Assembly (NCBI GenBank): GCA_030642635.1
Contig: DAOWNK010000232.1
Coordinates: 1-5,020 of the forward strand
Length of the DNA: 5,020 bases
Source: Pirellulales bacterium
GTDB taxonomy: Bacteria; Planctomycetota; Planctomycetia; Pirellulales; Thermoguttaceae
Direction: 5' to 3'
The notes under the pieces were generated by a model. That model made no database searches. It had not been told where the DNA came from and worked only from the letters and a program-made list of their open reading frames with translations. Positions 1 through 4,933 of this stretch are shown piece by piece. Both the position numbers and the translations under genes were made by a program. Every line of letters starts with the position of its first letter. Within the stretch, counting starts at the first letter, position 1.

Positions 1-2
1 AG

Positions 3-152
3 TGGAACGTGGAAATTCCCGTCGGCGGCGCCTTTATCATCAGCAAGGACAAGCACATCAAAGGAGTGCCCGAGCCTTCCACCTTGGCCTTGGTTTGCGT
101 TGCAATTCTCTTCCTCATTGGACAACAGGTTTATCGTCGGCGCAGGCGATGA
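3..152 (+). CDS. C-terminal fragment of a PEP-CTERM sorting-domain protein
   Basis: The window opens inside this gene; only the last 49 codons are present, in the frame beginning at base 3 and ending at TGA 150-152. The visible end is a textbook PEP-CTERM tail: VPEPS (fragment residues 22-26), a hydrophobic segment of about 15 residues (TLALVCVAILFLIG), then QQVY and a terminal run of five arginines. In this protein class the tail directs an exported protein to an exosortase-type transpeptidase, which processes it near the PEP motif at the envelope. What the ectodomain does cannot be told, because it lies outside the window. The next gene downstream, on the same strand 293 bases away, has the same type of tail. 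The tail identity is very secure; the function of the whole protein is unknown. Confidence 0.9.
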   Translation, partial: WNVEIPVGGAFIISKDKHIKGVPEPSTLALVCVAILFLIGQQVYRRRRR

Positions 153-233
153 AACGGGTGTTCGTAGAGTTGTAATGAGGGAGGGCGTACTTCTTTCTCG
201 CGTTGCATAGGGCGCTTTCAGTAGTTCGCAATT

Positions 234-249
234 TGGTTAAAATTAACCA
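234..249. promoter_or_regulatory. AT-rich inverted repeat, possible operator
   Basis: The sequence reads TGGTTAA-AA-TTAACCA: perfect 7-base arms around a 2-base centre. Such a compact, symmetric AT-rich site suits a dimeric DNA-binding protein better than an RNA hairpin, whose loop would be too tight without opening the central pairs. It sits about 100 bases upstream of the promoter candidate at 338-365. No regulator is encoded in the window, so the role is inferred from symmetry alone. Confidence 0.3.
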
Positions 250-258
250 CAATAAAAG

Positions 259-273
259 CCCCGTCGCACGGGG
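259..273. terminator. GC hairpin, weak terminator candidate
   Basis: CCCCGT (259-264), loop CGC, ACGGGG (268-273) form a perfect 6-bp stem 106 bases after the stop codon of the upstream PEP-CTERM gene. On the plus strand it is followed by more Gs (the G run covers 270-277) and then TAT, with no T tract, so it is not a canonical intrinsic terminator in that direction. Read on the minus strand, the stem is followed by CTTTTATT, which is a better tail, but no minus-strand gene lies upstream of it. It may simply be the 3' stem-loop of the upstream mRNA. Confidence 0.3.
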
Positions 274-337
274 GGGGTATCGCACAACTCTCTGGAAAAA
301 ATTTCCTGAAATCCGGTCGGAATTACGTGGCAGGTTC

Positions 338-365
338 TTGCATCTTTGGAAATTTTGTTTATCAT
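338..365 (+). promoter_or_regulatory. Weak sigma70-like promoter candidate for the 277-aa PEP-CTERM gene
   Basis: TTGCAT (338-343) and TATCAT (360-365) are separated by 16 bases. The -10 matches TATAAT at five of six positions; the -35 matches only its TTG. Transcription would start near 372, giving a leader of about 75 bases before the ATG at 446. A near-palindrome at 309-324 lies directly upstream. Planctomycete promoters are poorly defined and the -35 match is poor, so this is only a candidate. Confidence 0.25.
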
Positions 366-432
366 AGAGGTTAGGCGTAGTCTATGCGCAGTTGGGGTTG
401 AGAAATCCGTTCGTACACACACTTCCTTTATA

Positions 433-439
433 AAGGAGG
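433..439 (+). promoter_or_regulatory. Strong Shine-Dalgarno for the 277-aa PEP-CTERM gene
   Basis: AAGGAGG at 433-439 is essentially the full anti-16S complement and lies 6 bases before the ATG at 446. It fixes that start codon. Such a strong site contrasts with the plain GGAG in front of the downstream 716-aa gene. Confidence 0.8.
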
Positions 440-445
440 GATTCG

Positions 446-1279
446 ATGAATTACAGACATATTGCTTTGCGTTGTGTATTGATCTGTGCAGTCGCTTGGT
501 TGCTGACGGCTGTTGTCCCCGTGGCTTTTGCAGGGAAGATCGTGATCGACGATTTCGAGTCTCCCGGCCCTGGAGAAGTCTACTTTGTTCCTCCTCACAG
601 CGTGGATCCCACGGATGCACTGCTTGTAAAACACACCGACACCAACATTATCGGCGGCGAGCGTGATATGTTGGTAGAGGTGCTCGGTCCGTCGGGGCCG
701 CTTTCGGCCGCTGCCATCATCGGCCAGGAGCCGGAGGTTCATCAGGCGGGAGTTTTACAAATTGCCACCTGCGGCGCACCGCCTACAAAAGTAACGTTAC
801 AATACGACGGCGTAGACCTGGACGATCCAATCAACAAAAAGTTGCACAATGCACAGAGCCTGTCGGCCGACCTGACCGACGGCGGGGTCAACGACCGGCT
901 GGTGCTACGCTTTATCTCGTCCGACGGCGTTCATCCGCAGGGCCTTAAGATCGGTGTTCAAGTAACCGGCGCCCCGGACCCGCACAAGCCGGCCGAGATC
1001 GTCACGCTTACACATTGGGGTTATGTCGCCGACAGCACACGAAAGTTCGAACACTCGATCAAGTTCACCGAATTCGGATCGCAGGGCAGCGCGGTGTTCG
1101 GCAACATAAACAGCTTGATGTTCCTGTTCAACACCGATGCAGCCGGGCTGTCCATGCCGAACGTGGACATCGTGCTCGACGCGATCGACGTCGTGCCGGA
1201 ACCATCCGTTTTGGTGCTGCTTGGTTGTGTTGTTGGCAGCTTTGCCGTTTATGGATATCGGCGAAGAAGGCGGCGGTAG
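446..1279 (+). CDS. PEP-CTERM protein with a single ectodomain shared with its neighbour
   Basis: This 277-aa exported protein is probably processed by an exosortase. Residues 1-29 are a signal peptide (charged start, hydrophobic core around 11-27, likely AFA cleavage before Gly30). Residues 251-254 are PEPS, followed by a membrane segment at about 255-271 and six terminal arginines: a complete PEP-CTERM tail. The rest, about 32-250, is one domain carrying DDF (35-37), GGERDMLV (70-77), PLSA (85-88), VTLQYDG (116-122), DLTDGG (142-147), NSLMFLFN (222-229) and VDIVLDAIDVV (240-250). The same motifs recur in the same order in residues 155-338 of the protein encoded at 1423-3573, so the two domains are homologous. 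I do not recognise a named family; the composition suggests a secreted beta-rich fold, possibly adhesive or carbohydrate-binding, which is inference. The start is fixed by the AAGGAGG site. The gene is followed by a REP-like palindrome and a terminator-like hairpin. Confidence 0.92.
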   Translation: MNYRHIALRCVLICAVAWLLTAVVPVAFAGKIVIDDFESPGPGEVYFVPPHSVDPTDALLVKHTDTNIIGGERDMLVEVLGPSGPLSAAAIIGQEPEVHQAGVLQIATCGAPPTKVTLQYDGVDLDDPINKKLHNAQSLSADLTDGGVNDRLVLRFISSDGVHPQGLKIGVQVTGAPDPHKPAEIVTLTHWGYVADSTRKFEHSIKFTEFGSQGSAVFGNINSLMFLFNTDAAGLSMPNVDIVLDAIDVVPEPSVLVLLGCVVGSFAVYGYRRRRRR

Positions 1280-1315
1280 GATTATACGCAACTTTGATTT
1301 TCAGTAACTGTTCAC

Positions 1316-1387
1316 GGGCCGGGGACTGGCTCGTTTTTCGGCCCCTTTTGGCCGAAAAATGTGCCTGTCCCCTTGCAGCCCCGGCCC
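1316..1387 (+). promoter_or_regulatory. Possible antiterminator pairing across the 1280-1422 spacer
   Basis: GGGCCGGGG (1316-1324) is exactly complementary to CCCCGGCCC (1379-1387). Forming this 9-bp helix would use up the left arm of the terminator-like hairpin at 1377-1403, and it competes for the GGGG that closes the large palindrome at 1321-1372. The leader could therefore fold in two exclusive ways, terminator free or terminator sequestered. This is drawn from base complementarity only; GC-rich repeats can produce such matches by chance. Confidence 0.3.
1321..1372. repeat. REP-like imperfect palindrome between two surface-protein genes
   Basis: This is a 52-base inverted repeat with 23-base arms and a 6-base loop (CCTTTT, 1344-1349). 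The inner arms TTTTTCGGCC (1334-1343) and GGCCGAAAAA (1350-1359) are perfect. The outer arms GGGGACTGGCTCG (1321-1333) and TGTGCCTGTCCCC (1360-1372) pair with two T-T mismatches and one G-T wobble. The GGGGACtGGC / GCCtGTCCCC ends with internal T-T mismatches resemble short palindromes that I recall being scattered in planctomycete and some other genomes and that look like REP elements mobilised by REP-associated tyrosine transposases; this link is from memory. The T tract precedes the stem and the A tract follows it, the wrong polarity for a rho-independent terminator. Only one copy is in the window and no transposase is present. Confidence 0.65.
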
Positions 1388-1403
1388 TGAGCGCCGGCTT
1401 TTT
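1377..1403 (+). terminator. Intrinsic terminator-like hairpin just upstream of the 716-aa gene
   Basis: CCGGC (1381-1385), a 7-base loop, and GCCGG (1393-1397) form a GC stem that can be extended by AG (1377-1378) pairing CT (1398-1399) across a two-base bulge. It is followed directly by five Ts (1399-1403). It would end the transcript of the PEP-CTERM gene 98-124 bases after its stop. It lies only 19 bases from the next start codon, too close to leave room for a promoter after it, so any transcript reaching the 716-aa gene must read through it or start within or before it. The stem is short, so termination may be partial. Confidence 0.5.
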
Positions 1404-1422
1404 GCTCCTGGAGACGACAACT

Positions 1423-3573
1423 ATGACGCGCTTGCGATTCCCTAGGATATTTTCTGCAATCTCTTCTCTGCACACGTCTTCTCTCAAACGCCGAGGTCGC
1501 ATCGCGTTGAACGGTCGGCCGCGATTCCGACAGCTTCGGCTGGAAACCTGCGAGAAACGCGAACTGCTCGCTTCGATTACCGGCACGGTATTCGAGGACC
1601 TGACCGGCAACGGCATAAGCGCCGACGACCCGACGTGGTCCATTCCGCAAATCACGCTCGAACTGTATAAAGACACAAACACCAACGGAGTGCTCGACGA
1701 CCCGCTGTTCGCCACCACCCAGACCGATCCGACCACCGGCAAATACTCCTTCGACGCCTTGAACGACGGCGGCTACTTCATACGCCAACTGCCGCCGCCC
1801 GGCGCCGCTCAGACCGCCGGGCCGGACGTGTACTCGTTCGACGTTATAAACGATACGGTTCTGTCCAGCAGCGGGCTGTTTATCGACGACTTTATTAACG
1901 ATCCGACTCCGGTCCAATCCTACTTTATCAACGCTTACGATCCAGACCCGACGTTGCTGCAGGCCGCCGGGCCGGGTATCTTCGGCGGCTGGCGCGACAT
2001 GCTCGTAGACGTCACCGATCAGGCCAACCCACTATCGGCCTCCGGCGAGATTGGCGACGGGAGCTACGAATTCGCCAGCGCAATTCCCGGCACCACGGTC
2101 ACCTTGACATACGACGGCAATTACACCGAACCGCCGACCGACCTGACCGCCGGCGGTAAAAATACCGGCTTTAGAATCGACTTCGTGTCGTTGCAGGTCG
2201 GCGGGACGGTCGATCAGATGGACTTAATGGTCTGCGCCGCGTCCTCCAGCGGCAACGGTGCCTATTTCTTTGGTACGACGTCCGAAAGTACCGAGGCGTA
2301 CTCCATATTCATCCCATTCGAGAGTTTTGCCCCAATCGGGGACTTCTCGTTTACCGCTGTAAACAGCGTCGAAGTTGTCTTCAATTGTAATAGTATTCAG
2401 GACGTCGACTTCGAGGTCACCGCAATTGTTGTCGACAGTCAGCCGGACTTTGCCAACGTGTGGCTTTCCAGCCTGCCCTCCAAACGAGCGTTCATCTGGC
2501 CGTATGGTAGCTGGATGAATTACGACAGAAACGGCCAATACGGCGGTACAAACGGCGACGACCTGTTCGAGTTCAACGCCACCACCGGCTCGATCAAGCT
2601 GAACGGAGAGGTGATACCGTACGATCTGCAAGACGGACCGGTGCATTTCGACGGACTCGGCGGCAACGATACCGTGGTGCTGATCGGCACCGCAGGGCAG
2701 GAAACCGTGGTGCTGGGCGACGACTACGCACAGCTTGTCGGCGACGACTGGTCCGTAAGCGTGGTGAACGTCGAGCAGGTTACCGTAAACGCCCTGGGCG
2801 GCCACGATACGGCCGACGTGTACGACTCGCCGGGCGATGATGCCGCTTGGACGCGGTTGGGCGGGATCGGAATAACTGGGACCGGATTCCAGCATACCGC
2901 CGTCAATATCGAAACCATCCACGTCCATGCTGCCGCCGGCCACGACACGGCCAAGATGTACGACTCGTCCGGCGACGATCTCTACGTTGCCGCAACCGGT
3001 TACGCGCAGCTCTCCGGCAACGGGTTCTTGAGTGTGTTGACTGGCTTCGACGCCGTCCACGCATTCGCCACCGCCGGCGGCAACGATACTGCCAAATTCT
3101 ACGACTCGGTCGGCGACGACACGTTCTATGCCACGCCGGTCGAGGCCGCGCTGTACAACGCCGAGCAATACTATCGGGCAAAATACTTCGACGCCGTTCA
3201 CGCCTTCGCAACCGCCGGCGGTCACGACCGGGCCGTGCTGTTCGACTCCGCCGGCGACGATACGTTCTATGCCACACCGGTCGAGGCCGCCATGTACAAC
3301 GGGAGCTTCTACAATCGAGCGAAGTTCTTTGAAGACGTGCAGGCCAACGCGAACGCCGGCGGCTACGACTGTGCCTACCTGTTCGACTCCGCCGGCGACG
3401 ACCACCTGGAAGCCGCCGACGGCTGGGCGCAGCTCTCCTACGGAACCAAAATGGCCCTGGTCAGTAATTTCGACTGGGTCAAGGCTATATCGTCCAGCGG
3501 CGGCAACGACACCAAGCACGTCGAGGCGGTCGATTTCACTCTGCTGGCCGACGGACCCTGGGTCGATATCTAA
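1423..3573 (+). CDS. Modular planctomycete surface protein: SdrD B-like domain, shared domain, DTA/GDD repeat array
   Basis: This 716-aa protein is probably secreted or surface-attached. The ATG at 1423 is chosen because GGAG (1410-1413) precedes it at 9 bases and the planctomycete N-terminal motif follows; the frame stays open upstream but runs through a palindrome and hairpin, so that part is not coding. Residues 1-50 are basic and end in LRLETCEKRELLA, like the LE-x-x-x-x-R-x-LLA leader of large planctomycete proteins; no classical hydrophobic signal core is visible. Residues 51-140 resemble an SdrD B-like (Cna B-type) domain: ITGTVFEDLTGNG, a calcium-loop-like DTNTNGVLDD (84-93), and GKYSF. 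Residues 152-338 are the domain shared with the upstream PEP-CTERM protein (DDF 155, GGWRDMLV 188-195, VTLTYDG 226-232, DLTAGG 240-245, NSVEVVFN 314-321). Residues 374-716 are tandem repeats of 46-47 residues, acidic and probably calcium-binding. No PEP-CTERM, dockerin or LPxTG tail is present. The ligand and role are unknown; adhesion or matrix structure is a guess. Confidence 0.9.
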   Translation: MTRLRFPRIFSAISSLHTSSLKRRGRIALNGRPRFRQLRLETCEKRELLASITGTVFEDLTGNGISADDPTWSIPQITLELYKDTNTNGVLDDPLFATTQTDPTTGKYSFDALNDGGYFIRQLPPPGAAQTAGPDVYSFDVINDTVLSSSGLFIDDFINDPTPVQSYFINAYDPDPTLLQAAGPGIFGGWRDMLVDVTDQANPLSASGEIGDGSYEFASAIPGTTVTLTYDGNYTEPPTDLTAGGKNTGFRIDFVSLQVGGTVDQMDLMVCAASSSGNGAYFFGTTSESTEAYSIFIPFESFAPIGDFSFTAVNSVEVVFNCNSIQDVDFEVTAIVVDSQPDFANVWLSSLPSKRAFIWPYGSWMNYDRNGQYGGTNGDDLFEFNATTGSIKLNGEVIPYDLQDGPVHFDGLGGNDTVVLIGTAGQETVVLGDDYAQLVGDDWSVSVVNVEQVTVNALGGHDTADVYDSPGDDAAWTRLGGIGITGTGFQHTAVNIETIHVHAAAGHDTAKMYDSSGDDLYVAATGYAQLSGNGFLSVLTGFDAVHAFATAGGNDTAKFYDSVGDDTFYATPVEAALYNAEQYYRAKYFDAVHAFATAGGHDRAVLFDSAGDDTFYATPVEAAMYNGSFYNRAKFFEDVQANANAGGYDCAYLFDSAGDDHLEAADGWAQLSYGTKMALVSNFDWVKAISSSGGNDTKHVEAVDFTLLADGPWVDI
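2659..3570 (+). repeat. Tandem repeat array of 46-47 codons inside the 716-aa gene
   Basis: The consensus start of each unit is GGxDTAxxYDSxGDD. Its conserved Asp falls at residues 416, 462, 508, 555, 602, 649 and 696, giving spacings of 46, 46, 47, 47, 47 and 47 residues (138-141 bases). Units begin near bases 2659, 2797, 2935, 3076, 3217, 3358 and 3499; the last is truncated and diverged, and a degenerate half unit (GGTNGDD, residue 374 on) precedes the first. Units four and five are the most alike: residues 542-579 match 589-626 at 31 of 38 positions, with long near-identical DNA stretches 141 bases apart, suggesting recent duplication. Unit one lacks the DSxGDD core (GTAGQET instead). I recall similar repeats in giant planctomycete proteins, with no assigned function. 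Acidic GGND/GDD turns suggest calcium-stabilised beta structure, somewhat like RTX repeats. Confidence 0.88.
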
Positions 3574-3864
3574 TTGACAGCAGCGGTATAAACCCGGCGG
3601 CTCGCTGGTGAGTAACGTCGGCCTACGCACCGTGCAAGCACGGCGGCTAAACTAAAACGAATTTTCAAAGAGCGGTGTGCATATCGCTGCACCATGTGGA
3701 CAAAACATATCACATCGTCCGGCCGATTTTAAGATCGGGAATTGGCCGCACCCGCCCGGTTGCCGTCTGACGGGAACACTGCTTCTGCCAAAGCACCCGG
3801 CACACGGTCAATCACGGGCAGCCGACGTCTCGCCCAAAACGTCAATATTAAATCATTCCCCCGT
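3574..3864. other. Intergenic region between convergent genes
   Basis: These 291 bases separate the stop codons of the 716-aa gene (plus) and the DUF1080 gene (minus). I find no supported gene. There are small hairpins: CCGTG-CAAG-CACGG (3630-3643), CCGAT-TTTAAG-ATCGG (3723-3738), which alternates with a GGCCGATT / AATTGGCC pairing (3721-3747), and GTTGCCGT / ACGGGAAC (3759-3777). None is followed by a good T tract in either direction, so no clear intrinsic terminator can be named for either gene. Termination may be factor-dependent or use one of these stems. Confidence 0.5.
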
Positions 3865-4920
3865 TTATTCATCCGGCACCAACCAGATATTGCGATACTG
3901 CACGTGGCAACCGTGCCCTTGGAAGTGGATGGCGCCAGGGCCGGGGGCCTCATCCTTGCGTCCCCGGGTCTTGTGCGGTAATTCTACATCCTTGTGAATC
4001 ACCACCCCGTTGTGACGGACCGTTAAGCGTCCATTGACGGTTTTTTTTCCGGTCGCATTGTACTTCGGCGCAGTGTAGTCAATGTCATAGGTTTGCCAGA
4101 CCAAAGGCGGCAGGCTCACGTTTACATCGGCTTTTTTCACGTCATACAGGGCGCCGCATTCGATCTTGTTAGCTTCCAGACCGAAGGAGTCAAGCACCTG
4201 GATCTCGTAGCAATCGTGAAGATAGACGCCGCTGTTGGACCGCCACCCTCCGGCCGGTGCGTTGGGCATGTACGACAAACAGAACTCAAGGTGTAACGTA
4301 TAGCTGTTAAATTTCGACTTTGTGGTAGCCCCGCCTATAAACGTTTTGTATTTCGTGAGTTGTCCACCATGTTCGAGGTGGAAGCAGTCTGCGTTGCCGC
4401 CGTCGAACAGCACTACGGCCCCTTCCGGCGGACTGGCTCCCAGCGTGGGACTCTTGCGCTGGATTCGCGCAAGGCGAAGCAGCGTTGGGCCGCCGGGCAC
4501 TTGGTTGATCGTCATTTTCCCGGCGACGATCTTCCCAGACAGTTCTACTTCTTTCGATCTTACTTTTAGTGTTGTGACGTCTCCGTTTCTTTTGCCTTCG
4601 CCCTGATAGCAGAAGAAGCGGTGATCCCACCGCATCGATTCTTCACCCGGCAGCCCCCCTTCATAAACCACGATCCGGAAGTTTCCGTCCCCTTGTGCGA
4701 TCACCTGGGCGCCGGCTTTCAATTTGCCAGCATCGCAGTGGGGCGCCTCGCCCACATACTCTCCCACATACTCCCCCACGTACTCCCCTTGCACGGCGAA
4801 ATCCGGGTTGGTTTTGGCTTCGTTCGGATCGATTGTCTCCTTGTATGCGGCCGAGGCCGAACAGGCTACGCCACAGACTAACATCAGCATTGAAAAGTAT
4901 TGTGTCTTTTGCGTCATCAT
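3865..4920 (-). CDS. Exported 3-keto-disaccharide hydrolase (DUF1080) domain protein
   Basis: This 351-aa protein has a C-terminal DUF1080 / 3-keto-disaccharide hydrolase domain, a concanavalin-like beta-sandwich often found in secreted planctomycete proteins and linked in characterised members to hydrolysis of 3-keto-glycosides. The domain spans about 166-349: VVLFDGG (169-175), FNSYTLHLEF (204-213), YMPNAPAGGW (217-226), NSGVYLHDCYEIQVLDSFG (229-247), NKIECGALYDV (251-261), PPLVWQTYDIDYTAP (271-285), VRHNGVVIHKDVELP (301-315) and YRNIWLVPDE (342-351). These motifs are all typical of the family and complete. Residues 1-25 form a signal peptide with a likely SASA cleavage site; the Cys20 context GVAC is a poor lipobox, so a free exported protein is more likely. 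Residues 40-160 are the N-terminal region often attached in planctomycete members (GAQVIAQGDGNFRIVVYEGGLPGE in two parts: 70-79 and 80-92), with a threefold EYVG expansion at 45-58. GGAAGAG-type spacing supports the start at 4920, though Met2 (4917) is equally possible. The specific sugar substrate cannot be told. Confidence 0.92.
   Translation of the reverse strand: MMTQKTQYFSMLMLVCGVACSASAAYKETIDPNEAKTNPDFAVQGEYVGEYVGEYVGEAPHCDAGKLKAGAQVIAQGDGNFRIVVYEGGLPGEESMRWDHRFFCYQGEGKRNGDVTTLKVRSKEVELSGKIVAGKMTINQVPGGPTLLRLARIQRKSPTLGASPPEGAVVLFDGGNADCFHLEHGGQLTKYKTFIGGATTKSKFNSYTLHLEFCLSYMPNAPAGGWRSNSGVYLHDCYEIQVLDSFGLEANKIECGALYDVKKADVNVSLPPLVWQTYDIDYTAPKYNATGKKTVNGRLTVRHNGVVIHKDVELPHKTRGRKDEAPGPGAIHFQGHGCHVQYRNIWLVPDE
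4747..4788 (-). repeat. 12-base in-frame tandem repeat encoding GEYV x3 in the DUF1080 gene
   Basis: On the coding strand the units are GGGGAGTACGTG, GGGGAGTATGTG and GGAGAGTATGTG, followed by a partial GGCGAG. They encode GEYVGEYVGEYVGE at residues 45-58. Family members I recall have a single EYVGE here, so this looks like a short slippage or unequal-crossover expansion. The few differences between units are all synonymous third-position changes. Confidence 0.85.
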
Positions 4921-4926
4921 TTTTGG

Positions 4927-4933
4927 CTCTTCC
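4927..4933 (-). promoter_or_regulatory. Probable ribosome binding site of the DUF1080 gene
   Basis: On the minus strand GGAAGAG (4933 down to 4927) lies 6 bases before the ATG at 4920 and 9 bases before the second ATG at 4917. It is a purine-rich but imperfect Shine-Dalgarno and does not decide between the two adjacent Met codons. Confidence 0.5.

Larger units (their letters stand above)
153..445. other. Intergenic region with palindromes upstream of the second PEP-CTERM gene
   Basis: No convincing gene is seen on either strand in these 293 bases. The stretch is richer in A and T than the flanking genes and holds an AT-rich inverted repeat (234-249), a GC hairpin (259-273), two further short palindromes (294-306 and 309-324), a weak promoter candidate (338-365) and a strong Shine-Dalgarno (433-439). 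The minus-strand open frames that cross it run antisense into the 446-1279 gene and show no recognisable protein features, so I treat them as chance. The region plausibly carries the end of the upstream transcript and the control region of the next gene. Confidence 0.6.

Noticed and set aside
243..742. Minus-strand open frames of 125 and 104 residues
   Set aside because: They are antisense to the strongly supported PEP-CTERM gene and its leader and have no protein features, although a hairpin with a CTTTTATT tail lies at their end.
1015..1422. Upstream extension of the 716-aa protein frame
   Set aside because: The frame is open back to 1015 but overlaps the PEP-CTERM gene in another frame and then runs through the palindrome and hairpin. 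The SD and planctomycete N-terminal motif place the start at 1423.
2653..3570. CRISPR-like periodicity
   Set aside because: The roughly 141-base periodicity is protein-coding, degenerate at codon level and in frame; there are no short direct repeats with unique spacers.
3574..3592. Perfect TTGACA followed by TATAAA after the 716-aa gene
   Set aside because: The two hexamers are separated by only 7 bases, too close for a sigma70 promoter, and no plus-strand gene follows.
2224..3630. 468-residue open frame on the minus strand
   Set aside because: It lies antisense to the repeat-rich 716-aa gene; the biased GAC/GCC/GGC codon use there removes stops from the opposite strand. Its translation has no recognisable domain, signal or start context.
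3875..3900. Lipoprotein call for the DUF1080 protein
   Set aside because: The Cys20 context GVAC (its codon lies near 4861-4863, not in this C-terminal stretch) lacks the usual Leu/Val/Ile at -3, and a SASA signal-peptidase I site follows immediately.
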